This document shows positions 18,186-28,400 of a stretch of 64,000 nucleotides of DNA, piece by piece. The notes under the pieces were generated by a model that saw nothing but the letters and a program-made list of their open reading frames with translations, made no database searches and had not been told where the DNA came from. Location: contig NZ_FWXT01000003.1 in NCBI RefSeq assembly GCF_900176535.1, forward strand, positions 310,001 to 374,000. Reading direction: 5' to 3'. Origin of the DNA: Pedobacter africanus (GTDB lineage: Bacteria > Bacteroidota > Bacteroidia > Sphingobacteriales > Sphingobacteriaceae). Within the stretch, counting starts at the first letter, position 1; every line of letters starts with the position of its first letter. The position numbers were made by a program, and so were the translations under genes.

Positions 18186-20000
18186 TTACGTTGTTCCGGC
18201 TTTGCTGTTGAATAATTGGTAATATGTACCTTTTAAGGCCAAAAGTTCTTCATGCGTTCCTGATTCTGAGATACAGCCTTCAGTAAGCATATAAATATAA
18301 TCTGCGTGTTTAACCGCCGATTGCCTGTGGCTGATGATCAGGGCAGCCCTGTTTCCAATCCTTTCCCTTAATGAATCAAATAACTCCTGTTCAGACCGTG
18401 CATCTAGGGCACTTGTAGCTTCGTCTAATATAATAAAGCGGGAATTGCTGTAAAATGCCCTGGCTATAGCTAATTTCTGCCATTGGCCTATGCTCACTTC
18501 ATGCCCATCTTCAAAAATGCGGCCCATAACCGTATCGTAGCCCTCCGGGAATTTATCAACAAACATATCGGTACCTGAGTTTCTGGCCGCCTCTACAATT
18601 TCCTCCGGTTTTCTTGATAAACTATGGATGTCACCAAACCTGATGTTGTCTGCAACACTGAGGTTGTATTTTCCAAAATCCTGAAAAACAGCACAGATCT
18701 GCTTATGATAATCTGTACTGCTGAAATTTCTGATGTTCTTGTCATCCAAGGTAATTTCTCCTGAAGTTGGGTCGTAAAGTCTGCAGAGCAATTTCATTAA
18801 GGTTGATTTACCAGCTCCGTTGCTGCCTACTATTGCAACAATTTTTCCTGCAGGCAGTTTTAAACTAATATTGCTAAGGGTAGGTTTTGTGGCATGTGGA
18901 TAAATGAAATTTACCTGCTTTAGTTCCAGATCTACCTGCTGGGCGGTAGGAAGGGGCAAAGGTTGCGCAGGTTCGGGTAAATTGCTTTTCAGGTCAAATA
19001 ATTCAAATAAACTCTTGACAAAAATATTATTTTGATAAAGCGTAGAGATACCTGATGACAGATTTTGTAAAATGGTAAAGGATTGGGGAAATGCGATAAA
19101 AAACAAAGCAATATCACCTACGCTTGTTGTTCCGCGAATGCTGCCTATTGCGATGTAGGCAATGCAGGAAAAAAAGCCAAGTGTAGCTATCGACGAGGTC
19201 ATGATCTCCTTAAATGTTCGTTGTCTGCTGATCTTAAGCCGGCCCTCCAGCAATTCCAGACGGATGGCAACGTATTTTTTTCTGATGTAATGCCCCAATC
19301 CGAACCCACGTATTTCTTTTGCATGTATATCAGAAGTGATCAATGAACTCATATAGCCTGATTTCCTTTCCAGCGCGGTTTGTGAAAGCCTGAGTACATT
19401 TTGAATATCTGCAAAATTGATTCGTACCCATAGTGTAGGTATAACAAACAGGGCCAGGATTGGAAATAGTCTCCAGTCAATCGAAACCAGCATTGAACCG
19501 ATAAGGATCAGCATTACGGAATTTTTTGCAATATCTACCATTGTAGCCACTATAAGATTGGGACGGTCGCTTCCCATATCCCTTGCCCTTTTTAGGATAT
19601 CGAAATACTCAGGGCTTTCATAAAAAGAAAGGTCCAGGGCAATAGCGCTCCGGTGAATCTTATCGTCAACATATTCGGCCACCTTTGCTGCTTGTTTTTC
19701 GATAATATAGGCAGATATCGCTTTTACAGAAACATACAAAATAGCTGACAGTGCGGCAAGTAGCAAAAGATTTACTACCATAGGTTCATCCTTCAGGTTG
19801 TTGGCACCATGTTTTGAAAGTGTGTCTACCAGCAACTTTATCAGGTAAATAGAAGCGTAAAACAAAGCACTTTCAATCAGGATAAACAAAATAGAAATCA
19901 ACATCCATTTTTTAGATGCAGTTCCAATTAATTTAAGTATTCGGATGATGTTTAAGTTAGTGCTTAATTTCTGAACTTTACTGGCAAAGGATTTTATCAT
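18186..20000 (-). CDS. ABC exporter, fused permease and ATPase
   Basis: The 604-residue protein is a half-transporter. Six membrane helices lie in about residues 30-330 and the nucleotide-binding domain in about 355-595. Walker A is GSNGAGKS near residue 393, the signature motif is VSIGQWQK near residue 500, Walker B is FIILDEATSALD near residue 522 and the switch histidine follows in LIISHR. The signature has SIGQ rather than the common LSGGQ, a tolerated variant. The family exports lipids, glycolipids, peptides or antibiotics as dimers. Neighbours are GT4, toroid and UbiA genes, so a glycolipid or isoprenoid cargo is plausible; the NRPS product 5 kb away is an alternative. Confidence 0.9.
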   Translation of the reverse strand: MIKSFASKVQKLSTNLNIIRILKLIGTASKKWMLISILFILIESALFYASIYLIKLLVDTLSKHGANNLKDEPMVVNLLLLAALSAILYVSVKAISAYIIEKQAAKVAEYVDDKIHRSAIALDLSFYESPEYFDILKRARDMGSDRPNLIVATMVDIAKNSVMLILIGSMLVSIDWRLFPILALFVIPTLWVRINFADIQNVLRLSQTALERKSGYMSSLITSDIHAKEIRGFGLGHYIRKKYVAIRLELLEGRLKISRQRTFKEIMTSSIATLGFFSCIAYIAIGSIRGTTSVGDIALFFIAFPQSFTILQNLSSGISTLYQNNIFVKSLFELFDLKSNLPEPAQPLPLPTAQQVDLELKQVNFIYPHATKPTLSNISLKLPAGKIVAIVGSNGAGKSTLMKLLCRLYDPTSGEITLDDKNIRNFSSTDYHKQICAVFQDFGKYNLSVADNIRFGDIHSLSRKPEEIVEAARNSGTDMFVDKFPEGYDTVMGRIFEDGHEVSIGQWQKLAIARAFYSNSRFIILDEATSALDARSEQELFDSLRERIGNRAALIISHRQSAVKHADYIYMLTEGCISESGTHEELLALKGTYYQLFNSKAGTT

Positions 20001-20054
20001 TGTACAGGCAGGAAAGTATGGGTTTGTAATGAATAAATACCAAAAGTAGCAAAA

Positions 20055-21131
20055 TTACACTTCTGTTACCTGCTTTTTTTTATTAAAGAAACTGAAAAAC
20101 GTATGTAGGATATAATTAGCAAACCTGGATAAGGGCTTTTCAATGACAATGTGCAACAGCCATGAAACTATCAGTATTACAAAAAGCAAACCGAATAAAA
20201 GCAGGTCGGCCTGAACTTTGTTACTTAAATACCAATAAAAAACAAGGAAATAGACGTGGAAAAGATAGAAAGGATAAGAAATTTCTCCTAAAATCCTGGT
20301 AAATGCACTTGCCCTGATGTTTATTTTGTTGGTTGTTATGAGATAAAAGACCAGATAAATTAAGGTAACCAATGCGCAAAATATTTCATAACTGAACTTT
20401 ATCTGGTCCCTGAAAAGGTCTTGAAGATCAAGCGCCATCATTTTTCCGGTTACAAGTGTAATGGACAAGCAGGCAATAAGCAAAATGTACAGTGGCCATT
20501 TGGTGCCAGCTTCTTTTTTAAGTAAATAAAATAGCATTCCAGCTGCGCAGGATGGGAAAAAGTTTTGTAAACCCGCTTCTCGGTCGAGTGCATGAAATGC
20601 ACAATAGACCAGTACCATGGCAATCACTACAAGCACTCTTTTCCAGAGCTTAAAGAGGATAATAAACCCGATAAAAAAATAGAAGAGCAATTCGACGATA
20701 AGTGTATAAAAAACGGGGTTTATGATGGGGGCACCCAGAAAGGGGGGAATCATTGTTAGATTGGCCAGAAATACTTTGAATGAGCTGTATTCCAGGTAGC
20801 TGTGTCCAACAAGCCGTGGCAAAATAAAGGCTGCCAGGCAGCTAACCCAATACAAGGGGTAAATTCTAGACAAACGCGCAATGGCGAAATCTTTCAGGCT
20901 ACGGTTTATGGAGGTCATTGTAATGACATAGCCGCTGATTATAAAAAGTATCAGCAAAGCCACACGTCCGTACCGAAATACAGGTGCCCATTTAAGGTTT
21001 TCGGGTACAATCTGATAGCTAACGTTAAAGGTATCTGTATAATGGGCAAAGAAAACAATAATAACGGCCAGGAAACGAAGCAGGTCAAGTGCTCCATCCC
21101 TTGTATTTTTTTTGGCTGTGGTTTGGTTCAT
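20055..21131 (-). CDS. Acyltransferase family 3 membrane protein (OafA-like)
   Basis: The 358-residue protein has about ten membrane helices and opens with LDLLRFLAVIIVFFAHY near residue 16, the family signature with the catalytic-type histidine. Such enzymes O- or N-acylate surface sugars. The upstream genes make a 3-amino sugar, so acylation of that amine or of a polysaccharide residue is a reasonable guess. It lies 34 bases after the aminotransferase gene. Confidence 0.87.
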   Translation of the reverse strand: MNQTTAKKNTRDGALDLLRFLAVIIVFFAHYTDTFNVSYQIVPENLKWAPVFRYGRVALLILFIISGYVITMTSINRSLKDFAIARLSRIYPLYWVSCLAAFILPRLVGHSYLEYSSFKVFLANLTMIPPFLGAPIINPVFYTLIVELLFYFFIGFIILFKLWKRVLVVIAMVLVYCAFHALDREAGLQNFFPSCAAGMLFYLLKKEAGTKWPLYILLIACLSITLVTGKMMALDLQDLFRDQIKFSYEIFCALVTLIYLVFYLITTNKINIRASAFTRILGEISYPFYLFHVYFLVFYWYLSNKVQADLLLFGLLFVILIVSWLLHIVIEKPLSRFANYILHTFFSFFNKKKQVTEV

Positions 21132-21165
21132 CTTATAAAGATATATTTTCTTTACTGATCAGGGT

Positions 21166-22260
21166 TTATGCATATGCATTCAATAGATCTATAACATGTA
21201 ATATATCGGCCTCTGTATGCGCAAAGGAACAGGGCAGGCTTAAGGTTGTGCTGTGTATTTCTGATGAAAGCGGGAAATCCATCTGGTTCATTGCTGATAA
21301 GGCTTTTTGTTGATGCGGTGCAATAGGGTAGTGGATTTCGGTACCAATGCCATTGTCACTCAAATAAGATTTGATGCGGTCACGTTCGGGATGCCTGATA
21401 TTGAAAATATGGTAAACGTGTTTGAAATCCTGATCAACAACAGGCCTGATAAAAGTCTCCTTCAGTTTTTCATGGTATAAACCCGCAAGTTTAATTTTGT
21501 GTGTATTGATCTGATCCAGGTAAGGTAGTTTAATACTTAAAAATGAAGCCTGTATTTCGTCCAGCCTGGAGTTATAACCAACAAGGTTGTTGTGGTATTT
21601 TTTTTCGGACCCATAGTTCCTCAGCTGCCTCAGGATTTCATAATCGCTTTCAGTTTTGCATATTACAGCGCCGGCATCACCTAGTGCGCCCAGGTTTTTT
21701 GTTGGATAAAAACTGAATGCCGCAAAATCGCCAAATGTTCCTGCAAGCCTGCCTTTGTAAGTTGCCCCATGCGCCTGAGCGCAATCCTCTATCAATTTCA
21801 GTTTTATTTTTTTTGTGATGGTAAGTATCGGGTCCATTTCACAGCATTGTCCGTACAGGTGTACCACCATAATTGCCACTGTTTTGGCGGTAATGGCTGC
21901 TTCTATTTTTTTTGGATCAAGGTTATAAGTCTGGATATCCGGCTCCACAAAAACAGGTATCAGTTTACATTGTAATACAGCAAGTATACTGGCGATATAG
22001 GTATTTGAAGGTACAATAACTTCTGAACCTTCAGGAAAATTGCAGCACCGGAGGGAAAGCACCAGTGCATCAAGGCCATTTGCTACCCCAACTGCATACT
22101 TTTCATGATGATAGGCTGCAAAATCCTTTTCAAATACAGCCACCTCATTACCAAGTATATACCAGCCATGCGCTAAAAAATTATTGAATTTCGTTTTAAA
22201 TTCAGTTTCAAAGGGCTTATTGAGCGTTTTTAAACTTTCGTATGGTATTGTAAGGCTCAT
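21166..22260 (-). CDS. DegT/DnrJ/EryC1/StrS aminotransferase (FdtB/QdtB-like)
   Basis: The 364-residue PLP enzyme is started at the ATG ending at 22260, giving MSLTIPYESL as the normal family N-terminus. The start lies 44 bases inside the end of the ketoisomerase gene; the longer frame to 22314 has an unrelated extension. The substrate loop GWYILGNEVAVFE is near residue 32, and the PLP lysine lies in FYPTKNLGALGDAG near residue 185. With the adjacent FdtA/QdtA-like ketoisomerase, the reaction is probably transamination of dTDP-3-keto-6-deoxyhexose to a 3-amino-3,6-dideoxy sugar. Genes for dTDP-glucose synthesis are not in the window. Confidence 0.9.
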   Translation of the reverse strand: MSLTIPYESLKTLNKPFETEFKTKFNNFLAHGWYILGNEVAVFEKDFAAYHHEKYAVGVANGLDALVLSLRCCNFPEGSEVIVPSNTYIASILAVLQCKLIPVFVEPDIQTYNLDPKKIEAAITAKTVAIMVVHLYGQCCEMDPILTITKKIKLKLIEDCAQAHGATYKGRLAGTFGDFAAFSFYPTKNLGALGDAGAVICKTESDYEILRQLRNYGSEKKYHNNLVGYNSRLDEIQASFLSIKLPYLDQINTHKIKLAGLYHEKLKETFIRPVVDQDFKHVYHIFNIRHPERDRIKSYLSDNGIGTEIHYPIAPHQQKALSAMNQMDFPLSSEIHSTTLSLPCSFAHTEADILHVIDLLNAYA

Positions 22261-22609
22261 ATATGTAGTCTTTTGGGTCAAATTCGGTAGATGCCAGTAC
22301 AAGCAGTATAGCATCCTCGCTAAAGTCGTGCATCACATGCCAGTCAACCGGTTCAAGGATCAGGCATTTTTCGGGACTATCAAGAACGAAAGTCTCAATT
22401 TTTTTATTGTTGTCATTTGTAATACTGCATGAACCTTTTATACAGATTGCTGCCTGGTGGGTGTCGTGATGGCGGTGCCCGCCACGGTCAGAATTGTCGA
22501 CAGCATAGATATAAAAAAGCCGCTTGATTTCAAAATTTACAACTTTGTCTAACACCGTAAGAATTCCCCGGGTATCTTTAAATGTTTTCAGGTTAATGAT
22601 GTGCGCCAT
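22217..22609 (-). CDS. Sugar 3,4-ketoisomerase, cupin (FdtA/QdtA-like)
   Basis: The 130-residue cupin has RGILTVLD near residue 14 and RGGHRHHDTHQ near residue 42, which holds the catalytic histidine pair of dTDP-6-deoxyhexulose 3,4-ketoisomerases (WxcM-like family). LEPVDWHVMHDF near residue 87 is the second conserved strand. It isomerises the 4-keto to a 3-keto sugar, which the DegT aminotransferase then aminates. The two genes overlap by 44 bases and are clearly coupled. It heads the leftward group of modification genes. Confidence 0.9.
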   Translation of the reverse strand: MAHIINLKTFKDTRGILTVLDKVVNFEIKRLFYIYAVDNSDRGGHRHHDTHQAAICIKGSCSITNDNNKKIETFVLDSPEKCLILEPVDWHVMHDFSEDAILLVLASTEFDPKDYIYEPYNTIRKFKNAQ

Positions 22610-22687
22610 AGGCGGCTAAGATAATATATATTGGCAGAAAATTACTTGCTGATTTTTACAAACAAAAGAATTACTTTTATCATCTGA

Positions 22688-23602
22688 ATGAATATAACCT
22701 CCATCATTACGGTAAACTATAACCAGCCGGCAGTTACCATCGATTTTTTGAAGTCGGTTAGAGCAAATACAGACCAGAATAATGTTGAAGTGATTTTGGT
22801 TGACAACGGCAGCGTAGAAAACCATGAAGCTGCTTACAGAGCAGCCTATCCAGCGCTTGTTTACATCCGCTCGGAAGAAAACCTGGGTTTCGCAGGAGGA
22901 AATAACCTGGGTATCAGGGTGGCCAAAGGAGACTATCTTTTGCTGCTGAACAATGATACCGAGATTTCGGACAACCTGGTTACTGCAATGGTTGCTGAAT
23001 TTGAAGAACATCCAGAAATTGGCCTCCTATCTCCACTGATTCTCTATTATGAAAATCCGGGAGTAATACAATATGCGGGTTTTACACCTATGAATTATAT
23101 GACCTGCAGGAATGAAGGGATAGGGAGTTTTGCAAAAAACAATGGTCAGTATGATAACGATAGCCGCGAAACCGCCTATTGCCATGGGGCGGCAATGATG
23201 TGCCGCAGAACAGATCTTGGGCAGGTAGGATTGATGGCGGAAAACTTCTTTTTATATTATGAGGAACTGGACTGGTGCGAAAAATTTAAAAAAGCAGGTA
23301 AAAAGATCTGGTTTACAGGAAAAACAAAAATATATCATAAAGAATCGATGAGTGTAGGTAAAGAAAGTAACATCAAGACCTATTTCATGACCCGTAACAG
23401 AATGCTCTTCATCCGTAGGAATACAGGGCCGTTGAATACGCTGTTTTTTAGCCTGTATTTTATTTTGATTGCCGCTTCAAAACAAATGGTACTGTATTTA
23501 ATGAAGGGGCGCGGGGACCTGGTAAAATGGGTGATAAAAGGGCTATGGTGGAACTTTACCCACAGTAAAAATAGTAATGAACTCGGATTTAAAATTGTAT
23601 AA
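22688..23602 (+). CDS. Glycosyltransferase family 2 (rhamnosyltransferase-like)
   Basis: The 304-residue protein has the GT2 GT-A fold. NITSIITVNYNQPAVT is at the N-terminus, VEVILVDNGS is near residue 34 and LLLNNDTEI, with the metal-binding acidic motif, is near residue 85. FFLYYEELDWCEKFKKAG near residue 185 is the acceptor-domain signature of NDP-rhamnose type transferases. A membrane segment lies near residue 255. It is divergent from the ketoisomerase gene, with 78 bases between them, and is followed by another GT2 gene. Confidence 0.9.
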   Translation: MNITSIITVNYNQPAVTIDFLKSVRANTDQNNVEVILVDNGSVENHEAAYRAAYPALVYIRSEENLGFAGGNNLGIRVAKGDYLLLLNNDTEISDNLVTAMVAEFEEHPEIGLLSPLILYYENPGVIQYAGFTPMNYMTCRNEGIGSFAKNNGQYDNDSRETAYCHGAAMMCRRTDLGQVGLMAENFFLYYEELDWCEKFKKAGKKIWFTGKTKIYHKESMSVGKESNIKTYFMTRNRMLFIRRNTGPLNTLFFSLYFILIAASKQMVLYLMKGRGDLVKWVIKGLWWNFTHSKNSNELGFKIV

Positions 23603-23607
23603 AATAA

Positions 23608-24774
23608 ATGATTATCGCATTCTGGATCAGCCTCTTTTTGGTTATATATACTTTTATTGGCTATGGCATTGTATTGTACTTATTGGTGAAAATTAAAAGA
23701 ATATTTACAAAAACTGCTGAATTTTCTAAAACTGCCGATCTTCCTGCGGTAAGCTTACTTATTGCCGCTTACAATGAAGAAGACATCATTATAGAGAAAA
23801 TAAACAATACACTTGACCTTAACTATCCAAAAGACAGAATACAATTTCTGTTCATTACCGATGGATCTTCTGACCGGACGGCTGAACGGGTAAGGGAATT
23901 TAGGGAAGTGGTTTTATTACACGAAGATGCACGTTCGGGAAAGATGGCAGCGATAAAGCGGGCAATTCCTTTTATTACGGGAGATATCACCGTATTTACC
24001 GATGCCAATACCTTCCTGAATAAAAATGCAGTACTTGAACTGGTAAAGCATTATCAAAACCCAAAAGTAGGGGCGGTAGCAGGCGAGAAAAGAATTCTGG
24101 TAGAAGAGAAAGCAGATGCAAGCTCTGCTGGCGAAGGATTTTACTGGAAATACGAATCCCTGTTAAAAAAATGGGATTATGAACTGTATTCAAATGTTGG
24201 CGCTGCAGGAGAATTGTTTAGCATCCGCACCGCGCTTTACCCGCCGGTGGAGTCGGATACGATAATAGACGACCATATGATCGCAATGAGAATAGCGGAA
24301 AAGGGATATATTATTGCTTATGAACCTGGGGCCTATGCCATGGAAACTGCGTCTGCAAATACAGCCGAGGAACTAAAGCGTAAAATAAGGATTGCGGCAG
24401 GAGGTATCCAATCTATACTCAGGTTAAAGAAGGCCGCCAATCCATTTTATTATCCTGTGCTTACTTTTCAATACATCAGCCATAGGGTATTGCGGTGGAC
24501 TATTACCCCCTTTTTATTGATTCTGGCTTTTATCCTTAATGTAGTTATTGTAGCGTCTGCGGGTAATCCGCTTTACCAGGTTACCCTGGCACTACATGTA
24601 TTGTTTTATATGCTCAGTTTAGCAGGATTGGTTTTTGAATCCAAAAATATCCGTATAAAGGCTTTCTTTGTGCCGTACTATTTTTGCTTGATGAACTATG
24701 CAGTGATGGCTGGCATATTCAGGTACTTCAGAAAAGCGCAGAGTGCCGCCTGGGAGAAATCGAAAAGAAAATAG
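23608..24774 (+). CDS. Membrane glycosyltransferase family 2
   Basis: The 388-residue protein has an N-terminal membrane helix, then a GT2 domain: VSLLIAAYNEED near residue 48, FITDGSSDRTAE near 84, ITVFTDANTFL near 128 (DxN in place of DxD) and DTIIDDHMIAMRI near 218. Three or so membrane helices follow at about 300-370. The layout is that of processive or chain-extending transferases such as the NodC/HasA-like group. Five bases separate it from the preceding GT2 gene. Its stop is four bases from the stop of the convergent PPTase gene. Confidence 0.88.
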   Translation: MIIAFWISLFLVIYTFIGYGIVLYLLVKIKRIFTKTAEFSKTADLPAVSLLIAAYNEEDIIIEKINNTLDLNYPKDRIQFLFITDGSSDRTAERVREFREVVLLHEDARSGKMAAIKRAIPFITGDITVFTDANTFLNKNAVLELVKHYQNPKVGAVAGEKRILVEEKADASSAGEGFYWKYESLLKKWDYELYSNVGAAGELFSIRTALYPPVESDTIIDDHMIAMRIAEKGYIIAYEPGAYAMETASANTAEELKRKIRIAAGGIQSILRLKKAANPFYYPVLTFQYISHRVLRWTITPFLLILAFILNVVIVASAGNPLYQVTLALHVLFYMLSLAGLVFESKNIRIKAFFVPYYFCLMNYAVMAGIFRYFRKAQSAAWEKSKRK

Positions 24775-24778
24775 ATTG

Positions 24779-25477
24779 CTATAACACAGTCCAGTAACTG
24801 CAGGGATTGTGGTTGCTAAGTGCAAGTGTAAATAAGCAATCGGATTGAATAAAACTATGAAGCTGATACTGTTGGCCTATTCTGCTGGGTGTGTCTGAAA
24901 GTATATTGACGAGAAAGAGCTGATCTGTTAAGCCTTCGCCACTGGCCTTAAGTAAGGCTTCTTTACGTGTCCATAACATATAAAAAAGCTGGGATCTGAC
25001 AGCTGCGTTGCTGTTGATGAAACGGATTTCTTCGGTATCAAAAAGTTCGGGCAAAAGCAATTCAAAATCAAAACCTGGGTTGAGCATTTCCGCATCTATT
25101 CCTACCGGGGAAGAACTAAATGCAAGAAAGACATAATTTCCGGTATGACTCACATTAAACTCAATTCCTTGTGTGTATGGCTTTTTTTTTGCAGATAAAT
25201 TGAATTTTATATCTCCTGCGGCGCAGTTGAGAAACCCTCCCAGAAAATCCCGCAGGAGATATTTGCTGACCAGGTACCTTTGCTGGTCACTTTGATTCAG
25301 GTATTTTGAAGCTTTAAGTACCTCTCCAGCCGTTAGGGTTTTGCTATACAAATCTCCCATTCGGGAAAAGTAGCGGTCAATCGCGACCTTAAACACATGA
25401 TTTTCATTTAAATCCAGGTTCCATTGAACCGGAAGCGGTTTCCAGTTTACCTGGGATTGGAGTTCAGGTCCATTCAT
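24779..25477 (-). CDS. 4'-phosphopantetheinyl transferase (Sfp type)
   Basis: The 232-residue enzyme is best started at the ATG ending at 25477, which lies 14 bases inside the end of the NRPS gene; a longer frame reaches 25561 but its sequence is the NRPS C-terminus in another frame. The family motifs are FNVSHTGNYVFLAF near residue 108, VGIDAEML near residue 127 (Mg2+ binding) and FYMLWTRKEALLKASG near residue 170. It adds the phosphopantetheine arm to the carrier domains. Its position at the end of the cluster, translationally coupled to the NRPS, marks it as the dedicated activator of the five carrier-protein-bearing modules upstream. Confidence 0.93.
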   Translation of the reverse strand: MNGPELQSQVNWKPLPVQWNLDLNENHVFKVAIDRYFSRMGDLYSKTLTAGEVLKASKYLNQSDQQRYLVSKYLLRDFLGGFLNCAAGDIKFNLSAKKKPYTQGIEFNVSHTGNYVFLAFSSSPVGIDAEMLNPGFDFELLLPELFDTEEIRFINSNAAVRSQLFYMLWTRKEALLKASGEGLTDQLFLVNILSDTPSRIGQQYQLHSFIQSDCLFTLALSNHNPCSYWTVL

Positions 25478-28400
25478 CCCGCATAGGTTCAATTTGTTTC
25501 GCGGCCTGGTCGAGTTGTTCCTGCAGCTTATCTGCAAGTATGGAAACAAAGCGTGGTTCAAAGAAATCGAGATGTCCTATTGGTACATTTATCCTTGTAA
25601 GGCCTTTACTTAAAAATGGCCCCCATCCGTTACTTTCATAATTGTTAAAATAAGTAGTTTCCGGATCATTGCTTTTAAACAAGTAAGCATGCCCGTCATA
25701 AGGCTTGAAATGGTAATTTTTTAATGAACGGTCATGTGATTCTGCCAATTGTCGGATAGCATATTCAGGGTCATCCTTATTTATTTTTTTCTTTGGTTTG
25801 AGTCTGGCGTATATATTGTAAAGTGTGCCTGCAGTAAAATTGAATTTATCAATAATAAATGCTTTTGGATGACGTATAAAGAATTTGGAATTGACGATCT
25901 GTTTTTTGATAAAATACGATACCATCTGTAGTATTTTACCTTTTTTCTTTAATTCACAGTAATCATTGATGGTTACAAAAGAATCAAAAAAAGCAAGAAA
26001 TGCCACTTCTTTTCCGAGCTCTTTAAGCTGCCTTGCCATTTCGAAGGCGACCACTCCGCCCGAAGAATAGCCTGATAGAAAATAAGGCCCTGATGGGTTA
26101 TGAAGCATGATTTCATTCACATAATGGGCTGCTGTTTCTTCCGTGGTATGAAAAAGCACATCGCTGCCATTTAACCCTTTGGCCTGCAGTCCGTAAACAG
26201 GTTGTTCCGGATCTGCAACATTGGCCAGGTTGCGAAAGCCTAAAACATTGAGTCCCCATCCATGAACAATATAGAGTGGAGGTTTACCGCCTGATGTTTT
26301 AATTGGAACCAGAGAGTCCCAACTGATCCCTTCTTCATCAGCGTTCAGCAATTTTGCCAGTTTTTCGATACTCGGGTTCTCAAATAATGCTGCCAGGGGC
26401 AACCTTTTACCGGTTTCAGCTTCAATGGCCACCATTACTTTTACAGCAATCAAAGAATGCCCTCCGATTTCAAAAAAATCACTGTCGATACTGATGTTAC
26501 TGATGCCGAGTGCATCAGACCATATTTTTGCCAGTATAATTTCCTGGGGTGTTTTTGCAACTTTCAGCACTTTAGTTTGCTGGTCGGAAAAATGGCTAAG
26601 CTTTGGTATTGCCTTGCGGTCTATTTTTCCGGTTGCAGTTAAAGGGAACTCCTTTAACAACACAAATTCAAAAGGTATCATATACTCCGGAAGATTACTG
26701 CGTAGGTTATCTTTCCATTGTTCAATGTTTTCCTGGCTTAAACTGCCAAGCTGGTGGGCTGTAAGATTTGCGATCAATCTCGTGTTTCCGGATTGGTCTT
26801 TTTGTACGGTAACTACCGCCTGTTTGATCTCCGGTTCCTTGTTCAGGTAAGCTTCAATTTCTCCAAGTTCGATCCGGAAACCGCGTATTTTAACCTGGTT
26901 ATCTTCCCGGCCCAGAAACTCAATATTACCATCAGGCTGATATCTTGCCAGATCTCCCGTTCTGTATAGCCGAAGCCCTGGGAAATTCTTTTGTTCCAGT
27001 GTAATAAACTTTTCATTTGTGAGTTCCGGTAAATTCACATAACCCTCTGCTAAGCAGGTTCCGGCAATGCAAAGTTCACCTACCACACCAGCAGGCTCTT
27101 CTTTTAACTGCTTGTTTAAAATTAGGATCTGGGTATTGTCAATGGGTTTTCCAATAGGTGGCAGATTTGGCCATTGTTCAGGATCGCCGGTCAGTTCCAA
27201 TTGCGTAACTACGTGCGCCTCTGTGGGGCCATATTGATTAAACAGCACACAGCCTTTTATTTTTTTAAAGAAGGAAACAATTTGCGGCGTAATTTTTAGC
27301 TGCTCGCCTGCTGTCATTACTTCTTTTAAAGCGTCTGGATAGGTACCTGTTGCTGCCGCACTTTCGGTCAATGACTGTAGCGCAACAAAGGGGAGGAAAA
27401 TCCTGTTGATGCCTGTTGATTTTAAATGTTCGAGTAAACTTCTCGGATCGAGCCTGACTTCATCAGAAATTAATGACAGGTAACCACCTGTAAGTAGTGT
27501 AGAAAAGATTTCCTGAAAAGAAACGTCAAAAGGCAGGGGAGAGAACTGCAGGGTTTTACTGCCTACGCCAGCAATTGAACACTTAGCTTGCCATTGAAGT
27601 AAATTTACCAGGGCATCGTTGGCCATGCAAACGCCTTTTGGTTTGCCGGTTGAGCCTGATGTATGAAGCACATAAACCGGGTTATTGTCCGGTATGATCA
27701 ATTTCGGTTCTGTATCCGGATAAGTTTTGCTGGCTTCAATTACATCATCAATGTAAAGCTTTCCTTCAAAACCTACATAGTTTTCGGCCCTATCTTTCTG
27801 GACGATAAGTAACTCAGGCCTGGCATTTAGCAGGATTTGAGAAATCCGTTCTTTAGGGTAGTTAATGTCTATTGGTAAATATGCTGATCCGGCTTTTATT
27901 ATGGCCAGCAATACCACGATCATATCTGGCGTGCGATCTAATGATAATGCTGTAAAATGGCCGGGTTTAATTCCCGATTCAATAAGATAATGCGCAAGCT
28001 GGTTACTGCGCTGGTTTAACTGTTGATAGCTAAGGGTTTGATTTTTAAATAAAAGCGCTGATTTTGCTGCGTATTTTTTTGCAGCTTCGTTTATTAAGGT
28101 ACCAAGTGCAGGCAGAACGGTTTTTTCCGCAGGTGTCTTTTTTTGAATAGATAGATCATCTGCAACGATCAGGGATATTTTATCCAGTAAAAGTGCAGGG
28201 TCTTTTGTAATCTGGCTGAGCAGGCCCGCAAAGCGCTGATGAAATAAATAGATCGTTTGGGGCGTAAATAAGGATTTGTTGTAATCCCATCTGATGGTCA
28301 TGCTATCTACGTACTCTACTACATCCAGGATCAGCTCGAAATTCTCAAATGATTTCCGGTTTTCAACAAGTTCATTTCTGACACCCGAAAATGAAGCGCC

